Shown here piece after piece: positions 43,822 to 55,351 of a DNA stretch of 64,000 bases. The stretch's first letter is position 1; the number at the start of each line of letters is the position of its first letter. Under the pieces are notes generated by a model. It made no database searches. It was not told the DNA's origin and saw only the letters and a program-made list of their open reading frames with translations. This DNA is from Azorinus chamasolen (taxonomy: Eukaryota > Mollusca > Bivalvia > Cardiida > Solecurtidae), in assembly GCA_963576725.1 (NCBI GenBank), contig OY755251.1:38386048-38450047 (forward strand), given 5' to 3'. Made by a program: the position numbers and the translations under genes.

Positions 43822-44070
43822 TTTAAAAATACAACCATTTCCTGTTGTTGACAACATTCATGTTAGAAATGATGAAATCATAGATATTTATAAGCTGAAA
43901 ATTTATAATGGAATATGTACACAGTAAAGTTTGGTATTGGCAGGCCTTCCAGCGTTCCTACTTTTTCCTACTTTTTAAACAGTTTCCTACTTTTTCCTAC
44001 TTTTTTGTGAGTGACTGCTGAAAGACCTGTATTGGTAGAAACTATATATATAGTCGGATCTATTATAATT
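43822..44070. other. Unassigned, with a short direct repeat
   Basis: 'gtttcctactttttcctacttttt' repeats at about 43965-44006. Degraded MITE scraps ('gatgaaatcatagatatt'). No gene recognised. Confidence 0.35.
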
Positions 44071-44182
44071 TCAAAAGCAAACCGAGCAGATCCTGATCAG
44101 ATTTCTCCTACAGGAGTCATCTAATCTAGATCTACTGTGTTTGCAAAGGCCTGAAAAGATGTTTATATGAGGGATTGGGTTA
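44071..44182. repeat. pB-MITE1 fragment
   Basis: 'gcaaaccgagcagatcctgatcagatttctcc' with inverse, ending 'tgagggattgggttaa'. Confidence 0.6.
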
Positions 44183-44224
44183 AAGTGAAAGTCTCTACTT
44201 GTAACAAATTACATGTTTTCAAAA

Positions 44225-44437
44225 ATGCCTAGAGGTGTCTGTCGGTTGGTTGGTTGGTTAGCCCCAAACTTTAATGTTGGTGATAATTTTGTTGCCATTG
44301 CACACTTACTTTAAAGTTGGCATGCATGTGCAACTTTTGGAGGCAAACATTTTTAGAGGTGCCTTATTATGGTCATGGTCATATGTCAAGGTCAAATGTC
44401 ATATTGGGGGCATAGTGTTTCACAAACACATTTTGTT
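44225..44437 (+). mobile_element. HLE-N copy 4
   Basis: 'gtctgtcggttggttgg', 'ccccaaactttaatgttggtgataatttt' (uninterrupted TTAA site), 'aaggtcaaatgtcatattggggg', GTGTTT/AAACAC hairpin, ending TTTG in place of CTTG (44432-44435). Confidence 0.6.
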
Positions 44438-45149
44438 CGATATAAGTTCAAATTGACAATCTCCATTATAATGAACATAATCAATACCAAATTTTATGAT
44501 GTTATTGAAAATATGCGATTGTTGTTTGGACTTCCTCTTTAGGTGTTAGGAATGTTTGTGCCCAGTTCAGGCAGATGTGTATTTCTGCTATTCAACCTTG
44601 TAATAATAGTAGGTGTTGAAAAAGTGAAATACATCATTTTATTGGTAATTGAATATTTAAAAAATTTGATCAGCTTCAGACACATAATGTAATTGACATT
44701 TCTAAACAGTGAACTATTGTTGTACATGATTGCTGTAATTGGCATTCCTGAACAATGAACTATTGTTGTACATGTATATATGACTGCATGTTTAATTGTA
44801 ATTGGCATTCCAGAACAGTGAAATATTGTTGTACAATGTGTATTTGAAAAGTAGTGACACCAATCCAGTATGTTCACCCTGCACACACACAAGTATAGCA
44901 TGTCAATTGAAATTGATCTGACTATAGTGCACTAGAATCACATGCAAAAGCACTTTTAAGTAGCAGTTGAAATACATGTAGTTGATCATTATAGTGGATA
45001 AAAAATATCGGAATAGGTGCAATCTTCGCATAGAGCAGATGGCATATAATTGTAGGATGTGCTGGCTGCTTGACGTCAGGGCATAAGAAATGACAGCCAA
45101 CTTGGACAGTGTATGGGGTTGATGCACTACCATACTGTACTGTACCACA

Positions 45150-46880
45150 TTTATTTACCCCTGAGCACAAGAGGGAGAGGGTAGACTAATCTGCTGCTTT
45201 GTTTGTATAAAAACAAAATATATGCCCTGTTTTTAGCTCACCTGAGCAAAGCTCAGGGTGAGCTTTTGGGAGACTTGAATGTCCGGCGTCCGTAGTGTGT
45301 CGTGCGTCGTCCGTCGTCAACAATTTGCTTGTGAACACTCTAGTCGTCACAATTGTAGTCCAATCTTCATGAAACTTGGTCAGAATGAATGTCTTGATAA
45401 AATCTCGGACGAGTTCGAAAGTGGGTCAAGTTGGGTTAAAAACTAGGTCACTAGGTCAAATAGTAGGAAAACCTTGTTAACCCTCTAGAGGTCAAATTTT
45501 TAGCCCAATTTTCATGAAACTTGGTCAGAATGATTGTCTTGATAAAATTTTGGAGTATTTTGAAAAGTGGGTTATGTGGGGAAAAAACTAAGTCACTAGG
45601 TCAAACAGTAGAAAAACCTTGTGAACACTCTAGTGGTCACAATTTTAGTCCAATCTTCATGAAACTTGGTCAGAATGATTGTCTTGATAAAATCTCGGAT
45701 GAATTTGAAAGTGAGTCAAGTGGAGTTAAAAACTAGGTCACTAGGTCCAAACAGTAGAAAAACCTTGTGAACACTAGTGGTTACATTTTTTGTCCAATCT
45801 TCATGAAACTTAGTCATAATGATTGTCTTGATAAAATCTCAAAGGAATTTGAAAGTGATTTATGTGGGGTTAAAAACTAGGTCACTAGGTCAAATAGTAG
45901 GAAAACCTTGTGAACACTCCAGAGGTCACATTTATAGCCAAATCTTCATGAAAATTGGCCAGAATGATTGTCCTAATAAAATCTTGGACATTTTAGAAAA
46001 TGGGTTATATGAGGTCAAAAAGTAGGTCATTGGGTCATATCTTAGAAAAATTTAGTTTACACTCCAGCGGCCACATTTTTAGCCCAGTCTTCCTCAAACT
46101 TGCTCAGAGTGTTTGTCTTGGTGATATCAAGGTTGGGTATGATCATGGGTTGGGTTGGAATAAAAAGTAGGTCACTAGGTTAAATCTTAGAAAAATTACT
46201 CTAGAGGGCACATTTTTAGCCCAATCTTCATTGATCAGAATCATTGTCTTGATAAAATCAATATACTAAATCTTTGAAAATCTTGTTCTACAGAACCACT
46301 GCTCATGATCCACTATCAACATTGTTCAAATATTGTCCTTAAGGTCAATATTGGCCCAACCAATGAGCTACCCAGCAAAAATCTTAAATCTATGGTAATC
46401 AGGTGAGCGATTAAGGGCCATCTTGGCCCTCTTGTTTTTTACTCTGATGGAATTGTGGTTCGAGTCCCTGTTCCTATACACAGTGGTGTTACTGCTACAT
46501 CTTACAAAGAAAGTGTCCTCTCTGCTGTTCTTGACCAATGCACAGAAAAGCACCCAAAGACAGGGGTGCATGGCATCCAGCTGCTACATGACAATGCCCA
46601 GGCTTATCGTTAAGCCATAGTACAGAAATACCTCAAGGAGTTTTACCACATCCACCATATAGCCCTGATCTCTCCCCTGGTGTCTTTTGGTTGAATGCTT
46701 ACATGAAATCATGCTGAACAGGGCGAGACTTTGAAACATGTAGCACAGTTGGAAGTGCTCTATACCAGTGTATTAATAGTATACCTAAAGAGCGCTTCCA
46801 AAATGCATTTTCAAAGGCTTTGCGCCTGCAAAAATGTATACAATCAAGCAGAGAGGACTTTGATAGTCTCAGATAGTCAT
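45150..46880 (+). pseudogene. Mariner transposase pseudogene, plus strand
   Basis: After HLE-L the frame F-Y-S-D-G-I-V-V-R-V-P-V-P runs from 46437. It is followed by T-G-V-H-G-I-Q-L-L-H-D-N-A (46555-46597), which holds the second catalytic Asp of mariner transposases. An in-frame stop follows at 'cgttaa' (46607), then a decayed P-Y-S-P-D-type region, and the recognisable tail G-S-A-L-Y-Q-C-I-N-S-I-P-K-E (about 46750-46795). Left of HLE-L, A-L-F-F at 45220-45234 joins in frame. Multiple stops, shifts and deletions make it non-functional. It is a different lineage from the mariner at 62.4 kb. Confidence 0.8.
45235..46434 (+). mobile_element. HLE-L, inside the mariner pseudogene
   Basis: Start AGCTCACCTGAGCAAAGC, with GCTCAGGGTGAGCT pairing back. 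Seven ~145-bp units follow ('ccaatcttcatgaaacttggtcagaatgattgtcttgataaaatct', 'aactaggtcactaggtcaaa'). End CAGGTGAGCG, hairpin AGGGCCA/TGGCCCT (46414-46420, 46424-46430) and CTTG (46431-46434). Both ends are almost those of HLE-K, but the core is unrelated. Confidence 0.85.
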
Positions 46881-47574
46881 TTTTCTGGAAAATGAGTGAG
46901 GTATAGATAACCAACCACTGTTGCTATGTTCCTCGTACATGATTGCATGTTGAATTGAAATTGGCATTCCTGAGCTGTAAAATATTTTACTGTGTGTTTC
47001 ATTGTAATTGGCATTTTTGAACAATGAACTACCAATTGAACATAATTGTATGTTAAATTATAATTGGCATTCCTGTACAGTGAAATACTGTTGTACATGA
47101 CTGCATTTTTAATTGTAATTGTACATGACTGCATGTTGAAAACAATCCTATACAGTGAAATATTGTTGATCATTACTGAATGTTTAATTTTAAGTATTAT
47201 ACAGTGAAATGTTGTTGTACATAACTGCTTTTTTAATTGTAAATAGCAATCCTGAACAGTGAAATACTGTCAGACATGACTGAATGTTTAAATGTAATTG
47301 CTATACAATGAACTATTGTTGTACATGACTGCATGTTTTTATTGTAATTGGCAATCCTGAACTGTTGAACATGACTTTATAATTATATGTTATTCCTTTA
47401 CAATGAAATACTGTGTACATTAGTAACATTACTACATGTTTAATTATTTTCATTCCTGAACAATTAACTACTATAATTGTACATGTTGTAATTGTACCTG
47501 ACTGCAATGTTGCACTGTAACTGGCATACCTGAACAGTGATATATTGTTGTATATTACTGCATGACTGTCCACT

Positions 47575-48060
47575 TGTAAATGTCTGTCTGTCTGTTTGTC
47601 AGTGTCTGTCTGTCTATCAGTGTCTGTCTGTCTGTTCTTCTGTCTGTCACAAAATATGTATGTGCTTCTTCTCAGAAACAGCTAGCCAGATTTCAATGAA
47701 ACTTCACAGCAGTAATTACCATGAAGCGTAGTTGTATATATCCCCAGGATAATTTTTTTTATAGAGTTCTGTCCATTTGAATGACAAAAATGTTACATAA
47801 AATCCCAATTTCTCATTTAAATGGCTGGTCGGGTTTGGAAAAAACTTAACAACTATGATCACCATGAAGTGGTGTTGTGCATGTCCCCAGGATAATCTGG
47901 CTGGTCCCCAGAATAATCTGGTTTGATTATCTTTCACATACTTATGTCTCCTGGAATGGTAAAAAATTGCTTTAATCCAATTTCTTATAAATGGCTGATC
48001 TGGTAAAAAGATCACGATGAAGTTTAATTGTGATGGATAGATATATATTAGGGTGTGCTG
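47575..48060 (+). mobile_element. Degenerate HLE-like head and units
   Basis: A (CTGT)n head (47580-47650), 'cagatttcaatgaaacttcacagc', and two units with 'tccccaggataat'. No terminal hairpin or CTTG was found, so family and limits are open. Confidence 0.45.
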
Positions 48061-49490
48061 TTTTTAGCTTTAGAGCTCTGTTTCCTTATGAAATCTTATA
48101 AGATCTGATTCTGTCATTGTCTGTCATTCCCTTATTCATGATGCCATTATAAAAAATAAGTTAGTTAATATTCATGATGTCATTATTTGTTACATGAATA
48201 TTCATGAGGTACAGGTTCAGACACAATTGTCCTGTGGTTGCAGATATGACAATAAGACGGAGAATAACAAAAGTGTCAAATTAACCCTTATCCGGCTATT
48301 TCTGACTTGACTCATATTTGTCAATAGCTTGGATCTAGAGGTTTCATTGATGGAAATTTCTGTATCAATATATCGATGGAAAAATATCGACAATATATTG
48401 CTTTCTATACAAGAACATGATTTTTGCTCTGTAGTTACGATTCCATCTGAGTGTAAAAAGTTAAAGTTTCGATATACTTACAGTCTAATTGAATTAATTC
48501 GGACCTCGTTCCCTCATAATGACGGGATAATTCGTATGTATTGCAAAATCCCAGTACACTGCCTATTGTTTTCTATATACAAAAGATGCAAATATTAGGA
48601 AATGTAAAACTCGGAAAATTTGGAAGTGTAGACAGGCCCGTACCTTCATTAATCCCATTGTTTATTTCGGACTTACTCGGATCAGTGAGATTGGCAGTGC
48701 TTAAGATTATCGCACGTCGTATTTTCACTTTTATGCTACAGCGTTCCTGCTCTATTGTTAATTTCTCACCTTTATTGGTTGTTACACAATGTGACACAGA
48801 TGGTCAGCAATTAACTGTCAATTTTTTTCAGGTTCGAAATTTTGCCGAGAAAATCAGCAAAGTGTGTCACTGTTCAATTTTAATTCACTCGTCCTCACAA
48901 GTTTCCTAATGTGAAACTAGGTGTAGGAAATATTTGACCGATCTGAATTACTGAGGAGACCTTTTTACTAAATTAAGAAAGAAAGAAAAAAGAATGAACA
49001 GCATCAATATTCTACTGACTTTTTCTGTTTCATATTCCTCAATTCCGTGGACATACATGAGCGTGTGTGTAATTCACCTCCAGCATCACATACACAATTA
49101 TAAACGTGTTATGTTTATTTCGCCATGGCTCAATGACACTTTTAACCCTTAATCTGTTGGTCCGCAATTGTCATGTATGCAAACAAATTAAATCCAGATG
49201 AGAGACCGGGTAACTCGGCGTCTGATCCAGATCCAGACATTTGACACTCAGTCAACATTTTTACAAGGAATAAAAGGGAATTTGTGAAGTTTTGATAAAG
49301 GCATTAGAAGCAGACTGAATTCTTCACATGTGCAAATTTTCATAACAGGCAAAGGGTTACAGGATGTTACTAGTAGGTCAGTGAGGGTGTGTCAACAACC
49401 ATCAGAGATCACTCGTTTTATTTTTAACCCTTATCACTCAAATTGCGACTGTTATTAAATCATTCACCAGGGTTGTGGGAAATTTGGACA
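48061..49490. other. Stretch with unidentified overlapping ORFs
   Basis: Starts with pB-MITE1 scraps (48075-48200). The rest is unplaced, except a pB-MITE3-like scrap at 49140-49250 ('aatccagatgagaga'). See the separate entry for the ORFs at 48329-48909. Confidence 0.4.
48329..48909 (+). CDS. Two overlapping ORFs, unidentified, probably not genes
   Basis: An 89-codon frame (48329-48598) and a 122-codon frame (48541-48909) overlap by 58 bases in different frames. I recognise no domain. The second starts with a hydrophobic stretch (I-V-F-Y-I, then I-P-L-F-I-S-D-L-L). They stand out only because the region is free of the known repeats. A remnant of an unknown mobile-element protein, or chance, are both possible. 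Confidence 0.12.
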
Positions 49491-49494
49491 ATAT

Positions 49495-52135
49495 TTCAAA
49501 ATATACTTTATACTTTATTCAAATCCATAAGGCCATCGGCCCATGAGGAAGTGTATACATAGTATACACAATAAACATATATTCAAAACTATAACTGACA
49601 AAACTATAACTGACAAAACTACAACTGACATAACAATACATAAAAACATCAGTAATGTAATTATTTTCCGGAGAAGGTTGCTAAAACCTAGGGTACATTA
49701 ATAGGGCTTCTAAAAGTTTGAGATAAGACAAGTGCATCTTTACAATGTGCTTGCCATCATATTGTGACTAGAGTTACACTGCAAGAAAAGCATTGATGTA
49801 AACATCAAAGCGGGCCAGAACAGCCATGCTGGTTTTGTTAAAATCTAATGTGAAACAAAAATGCTTAGAATATGAGTGATCATGATACTTATATGTTGCA
49901 CTAACCCTTTCAATGAAGATATATAAACGCAGACAAATGAATTATTTTTACATGAAAATATACACTGATTGGCATTATATTAATAAAATCATGCAATCAT
50001 TCAAAGGTTTAGTTCAGCATATTGCTCTTGGAATTACTACAGACATAAGTATGATTTCAGACACCCTATCAAACAATGAAATAATAATACTTAAAACAAC
50101 TAAATAATGAGTTTGGCCAAAGCTTTTCAATACTGAGAATTTAAGAAATGAATCAACTACCGAAATAGTTTAAATTGTAGTTTGATAGATAATTAACACG
50201 TTTTGCGTTGATTATTGACGGATCAGTCATTATTAAATCTTAGAAAAGAAAAGTATCATTTTCATTGTAAAATCTTATTCATATATTAATAAACTCTGAT
50301 AAGATAAGCTTAATGTAGCACACCTATTTGCAGCAAATCTGGAGTTTAACTGTATAGAGGATCTTAAATGAGTGCCCATCACAAACAGCTTCCACGAAAC
50401 GAGCCTACTATAATAATATGACACGAGCTTTAGCGAGTGTCACATTCATAACGGCAAACGAGCTCCACGAAAACAACATGCAATGAACACTAATGTAAGA
50501 TTCTTTATCACAAAAGCCTTAAAAGTGCAATAGAAAATGCAACCGGCTATAGCTGACGGCTGTTTCGGCCATTCCTTACAAACCGCAGGCTAACGATATA
50601 TCATGCCATATATACAGTTGTTCATGTATCAAAGGCGTTATTATGACAATATTAATCATATAACGGAAGAACAGTTGCTTGAACAGTCAGTCTAAACGTA
50701 ATGTGCAATATTGGCCTCTTTAATCATAACTTATGTACATGTATACGAATATTCGTATTAAATTGCAGAAATATTATTTGAGCTAAGTGCATGTTTGAAA
50801 TAGTGAATTCAGCAAAGAACCTCTCTTACTACTTCACATGCATTTAACAAACTTTCTCAGTGGCTCTGAATATACATATTCATACATATCAACAGATAAT
50901 GTGGAATGTTATTTGCATATCCATGAACCAATAAAATATCTTATCTGGCGTCCAAAACCTATGGTTTCCAATTGAAATCCGAGTCTCTGATGTCGCACAT
51001 CAAACGAAATTTGAAATTTAGAATATCTCAATATATATAAAATAGAAATATGTGTGCTTATGATTCTTTGGATTTCAATTGGCGCAGTATTTCCATACCA
51101 GTAGTGTTAAATAACGATTGCATATGCAGCTGATTTGATAGCAAACGCCTTTTCAATAAACATAGCTAACATTTCCACTTCTTGATTATTTGTAGAGTTT
51201 ATCAACAGCACAAACTTTTGCATATTTGGCCTATGCCAAAAGAATTTCTTGAGATACAGTTTTCTTAACTCTTTGTACAGTTCGCATTCCATAACAAAAT
51301 GATATTCATCTTCAATAGTTTTACAATTATTACATATCCGCTCATTTCTAGGTATTGTGTTGGGTCTATGCCACCGACCCATCTCAATTTCGAGCCTGTG
51401 TGAGGATACTCTAAGTTTAGTAAGAGCAATTCTAAACTTAGTAATATTACATATAGACAGATACGGTTGGAATTCAAACTTACGGCAACTATTATAAAAA
51501 CATGCTCTACTTGAATCATTCAAACTATTTTCCCAGTCTTGAATAAAAATATCATGAATTCTTTCCTTAACTATTGCTAAAAATACATTTTGATTAGCTA
51601 CACCCTGGGCTAACCAGACATTATTAAAACCCATCCGGCATAGCAGATCACGAATAAGAGATACCCAATTCTTTTTATTAGGGTACTCATAAATATCACT
51701 TAATAACATATTGTACACTATTCCAATATATTTGGCATCACTCGCATTGAGTATTTTGAACCAGTATCTAATAATGTTAAAGTATCTACCACATATAAGT
51801 TTTTTCCTGCCAAGTTCGCCATAAATAAAATCATTCTGTGTTGATTTCTTAACTCCTAAAAGTTTCTTTCAATACAGTTACCCCTATGAAAGCCCCAAAC
51901 CTCAGACCCATAATTCAAGATTGGTAATACAAGTTTGTCAAAAAGTTCAATTCTGTGCTTGACCGAAATAGAAGTAAACTTGTGTAAATATTTATTCATT
52001 TTAAAAAGTGCTTTAATATATGAGCAGATGATTTTTTTGTGTGTGTCAGCATTGTAAGTGAAACTGAAATGAAAAGGAGTTTAATGTCGTAATTTGTTCC
52101 AAGATAAGTGCAGGTAAGGTTTGACTAGTACTATT
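49495..52135 (-). mobile_element. 5'-truncated LINE (non-LTR retrotransposon)
   Basis: Read on the minus strand: ORF2 remnant (52135-51107), then about 1.6 kb of presumed 3' UTR, ending with 'gggccgatggccttatggatttgaataaagtataaagtat' split over 49545-49500, the style of LINE 3' ends common in bivalves. The 5' part with endonuclease and most of the reverse transcriptase is missing, as is usual for incomplete reverse transcription. Linking the ORF with this 3' end is inference. The target duplication was not identified. Confidence 0.6.
51107..52135 (-). pseudogene. LINE ORF2 C-terminal region, broken
   Basis: The open part (51718-51107, 203 residues) has the marker C-N-N-C...E-D-E-Y-H-F-V-M-E-C-E-L-Y, a Cys-rich motif found after the reverse transcriptase in many invertebrate LINEs, preceded by R-L-E-I-E-M-G-R-W. 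Upstream the frame continues to about 51865 (K-K-S-T-Q-N-D-F-I-Y-G-E-L-G-R). There a small deletion and frameshift break it. The other frame then gives L-P-I-L-N-Y-G-S-E-V-W-G-F and K-M-N-K-Y-L-H-K-F (51875-52020), typical of the stretch just after the RT. A further shift lies near 52050-52080, before Y-L-G-T-N-Y-D. The catalytic RT motifs are absent. Confidence 0.85.
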
Positions 52136-52329
52136 TCATGCAGTTGTACCCGTAACACTGTACATTGAGTATTTCTTATGATACATCGAAAATTACAACA
52201 GACAAGTCATGGCCGACCTGTGAATTGAAAATGCAAATACTCGGAACATTGGATAATTCGGATTTTATATGCAGTCCGGCAAGCATCCGAGTTATCGTGA
52301 TTAGACTGTATATAAAAGAATACTGTATA

Positions 52330-52445
52330 TCCTTTGTGGTTTATGTTATACTGTAACACTTTGTGGCTTATATTATACTGTGACACTTTGTGGCTTATAT
52401 TATACGGTAACACTTTGTGGCTTATATTATACTGTAACACTTCCA
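52330..52445. repeat. Short tandem repeat, ~27 bp
   Basis: 'cactttgtggcttatattatactgtaa' occurs about four times (52335-52442), just left of HLE-S2. Confidence 0.8.
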
Positions 52446-52452
52446 AGTTATT

Positions 52453-54978
52453 AGTCCCCCACCGGTTACCGGTTGGGGGACTATAGGTTTGCTCGATTCC
52501 GTCTGTCTGTCCGTCTGTCCATCCATCCGTCTGTCACGCTTGGTGTCCGGGCCATATCTCCTACAAAGTTATGCCAAATTCATTATAACTTCACACATTG
52601 AAGAAGCATGATGAGGGCTAGTGTCATGCACAAGGGTCATAACTCTAGCATCAATATTTTTGGAGTTATTCCCCTTTAACATATTTTTTTTGTCCGGACA
52701 ATAACTCTTTATCTACTGGTTCAATTGATTTGAAACTTCACATATGGAACAATCATGATGAGGGGTAGTGTCATACACAAGGGCCATAACTCTAGCATCA
52801 ATATTTTTGGAGTTCTTCTCCTTTTTCATATTTTCTTGTCAGCCCGTCTGTCACACTTCGTGTCCGGGCAATATCTCCTACAAAGTTAGGCCAAATTCAT
52901 TATAACTTCACACATTGAAGAAGCATGATCAGGAGTAGTGTCATGCACAAGGGCCATAATTCTAGCGTCAATATTTTTTGGAGTTATTCCCCTTTTTCAT
53001 ATTTTTTTGTTCGGACAATAACTCTTTATCTACTGGTTCAATTGATTTAAAACTTCACATATGGAACACACATGATGAGGGGTAGTGTCATGCACAAGGG
53101 CCATAACTCTAGCATCTATATTGTTGGAGTTATTCCCCTTTTCATATTTTCTTGTCCATTTAATAACTCTTTATGTACTGGTTCAATTGATTTGAAACTT
53201 CTCATATGGAACAAGCATGATGAGATGTAGTGTCATGCACAAGGGCAATAACTCTAGCATCAATATTTTTGGAGTTACTCCCCTTTTTATACGCCCACCT
53301 AATAAATAGTTTGTCCGCTGTTTTCTTGGAAAACTATTTGAGAGATATTAATGAAACTTCACACAAATGTTTAATGCATCAAGATCTGAAGCCGAGTTGA
53401 TTCTGAGGTTCATTTGATTTTTCATTTCAGAGTTATGGCCCTTGTCCTTAAAATATATGCAAATAGTTTGTCCGCTGTTTTCTGGGAAAACTATTTGAGA
53501 GATATTAATGAAACTTCACACAAATGTTTAATGCATCAAGATCTGAAGCTGAGTCGATTCTGAGGTTCATTTGATTTGTCGTTTTGGAGTTATGGCCCTT
53601 TTACTTAAAAAATAATGCAAATACATGCAAATAGTTTGTCCGCCGTTTTCTGGGAAAACTATTTGAGAGATATTAATGAAACTTCACACAAATATTTAAT
53701 GCATCAAGATCTGAAGCTGAGTTGATTCTGAGGTTCATTTGATTTGTCATTTCGGAGTTATGGCCCTTGTCCTTAAAAAATATGCAAATAGTTTGTCCGC
53801 TGTTTTCTGGGAAAACTATTTGAGAGATATTAATGAAACTTCACACAAATGTTTAATGCATCAAGAGCTGAAACTGAATTGATTCTGAGGATCATTTGAT
53901 TTTTCGTTTCAGAGTTATGGCCCTTGTCCTTAAAAATAATGCAAATAGTTTGTCCCCTGTTTTCTGGGAAAACTATTTGAGAGATATTAATGAAACTTCA
54001 CAAAAATGTTTAATGCATCAAGATCTGATGCTGAATAGATTTTGAGGTTTATTTGATTTGTCATTTCGGAGTTATTGCAAATATATGCAAATAGTTTGTC
54101 CGCTTTTTCTGGCAAAACTGTTTGACAAATATTAATGAAACTTCATACACATGTTTAATGCATCAAGACCTGAAGCTACGTCGATTCTGAGGATCATTTG
54201 ATTTGTTGTTTCGGAGTTATGGCCCTTGCACTTAAAAAAATAATGCAAATCTATGCAAATATGAGGATGGCCATAACTTTTTCATTTGAAATGATATTTA
54301 CTTCAATATGTTTATATGGTTAAACCTTAATGTGAATTTTCACATATATTGCGGGGGGTTTTATATGTCATTTTATTCTAAATTTATGGTCCTTGAACTT
54401 CGTGTGTTCGTTGCTTTGTTAGTCGGTAAACTTTTAGTTTGTCTGTTGTTTTCTGGGAAAACTATTAAAATCATATAAATGAAACTTAACACAAATGTTT
54501 TAAGCAACAAAATTTGAAGCTGAGTTTATTTTGAGGTTCATTCAGTTTGTCTTTACAGAGTTATGGCCGTTGCACTTTACAAAAATCTGCAAAAATGAGG
54601 ATTAGCTGAGGATTAACTTTTTTATTTAATAAGATATTCACTTCATTTTTTTTAAAAAATAGTATCACCTTAATATGGAAATCAAGATCTGAAGCACAGA
54701 TTAGAAAATGTCAACACTTATAAGGCATTTTGAATCAGAGAAAGTTTGCAAGTGGGCGTATTATGTACCGTATGCGGTACTCTTGTTTATATTTTCTTGT
54801 CGGGACAATAACTTTTTATTTACTGATTCAATGTATGAAAGTAGGTACTAATACCATTCAGGTGGTCATGTGTATACCATGGTCAACCACACCATGGGTG
54901 GGGGGGGGGGGGGGAGTGGAGTTTTTTTTCAGTCCGGTGGGGGACTCATGTCTTGCATAGCAATACAACATGCCCTTG
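52453..54978 (+). mobile_element. HLE-S copy 2, split by HLE-T2
   Basis: Start AGTCCCCCACCGG, with TTGGGGGACT pairing back and an ACCGGT repeat. CTGT head, five to six ~150-bp units, then T2 at 53289-54785. It resumes 'tttatattttcttgtcgggacaataac', a G run, CCGGTGGGGGACT (54933-54945, perfect 13-base complement of the start), and CTTG (54975-54978). Confidence 0.85.
53289..54785 (+). mobile_element. HLE-T copy 2, inside HLE-S2
   Basis: Only the first 18 bases of the head remain (ATACGCCCACCTAATAAA), joined directly to 'tagtttgtccgctg'; the inner half of the 5' hairpin and the CCGT tract are gone. Six ~165-bp units follow, then the unique 3' domain (54250-54780), GTGGGCGTAT, hairpin GTACCG/CGGTAC (54765-54770, 54775-54780) and CTTG (54782-54785). 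It shows the B1 insertion site uninterrupted. Confidence 0.8.
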
Positions 54979-55350
54979 TTTAACTTTATTTTTCAAACTG
55001 TAAACAGGTAAGTAAACACCGGAAAATGGCGGAAATGAAAGTATGTGTGGTTCAGAAGAATTTCACTGCAAGTATGTTAGAAGTTACCAACCAGTAAGAA
55101 ATATTACCCTTGGAAAGGTGTTTGTTTGTCGTCCATCTGTATCGATATTTTGAAACCAGTAGTGATATCGAATCGACTGACGTGATGAATTGATGATATA
55201 TGGATATCGTTCCTATCATGGCACCTAAACTTAGATGTGATGCCAAGCTATTTGACACTTGGTCAATACCTAAATAGAATTGGAAAAAGTCAAAATTGCA
55301 CAAGATCCAAATTTAAGGAGACTTTATGTTCTCACAACAGGGTGAGGGTT
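54979..55350. other. Unassigned stretch
   Basis: No repeat family or gene recognised. Confidence 0.35.
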
Positions 55351-55351
55351 C

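Larger units (their letters stand above)
44834..46935 (+). mobile_element. Decayed mariner, interrupted by HLE-L
   Basis: TA lies on both sides (44832-44833, 46936-46937). The left end CAATGTGTATTTGAAAAG matches the termini of the mariner at 62.4 kb at 17 of 26 positions; the right end reads CGAGG inverted. Without HLE-L it is about 900 bp, so it is internally deleted compared with the usual 1.3 kb. Coding remnants are on the plus strand. Confidence 0.7.
44690..47570. repeat. ~55-68-bp minisatellite split by a mariner
   Basis: Degenerate units with 'attggcattcctgaacagtgaa', 'attgttgtacatgactgcatg' and 'tttaattgtaa' occupy 44690-44833 and 46936-47570. The mariner (44834-46935) interrupts one unit at 'attgttgTAcatgattgcatg'. 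Confidence 0.75.

Noticed and set aside
51265..51519. 84-codon minus-strand ORF
   Set aside because: It is an alternative frame of the LINE ORF2 tail, which has the recognisable protein.
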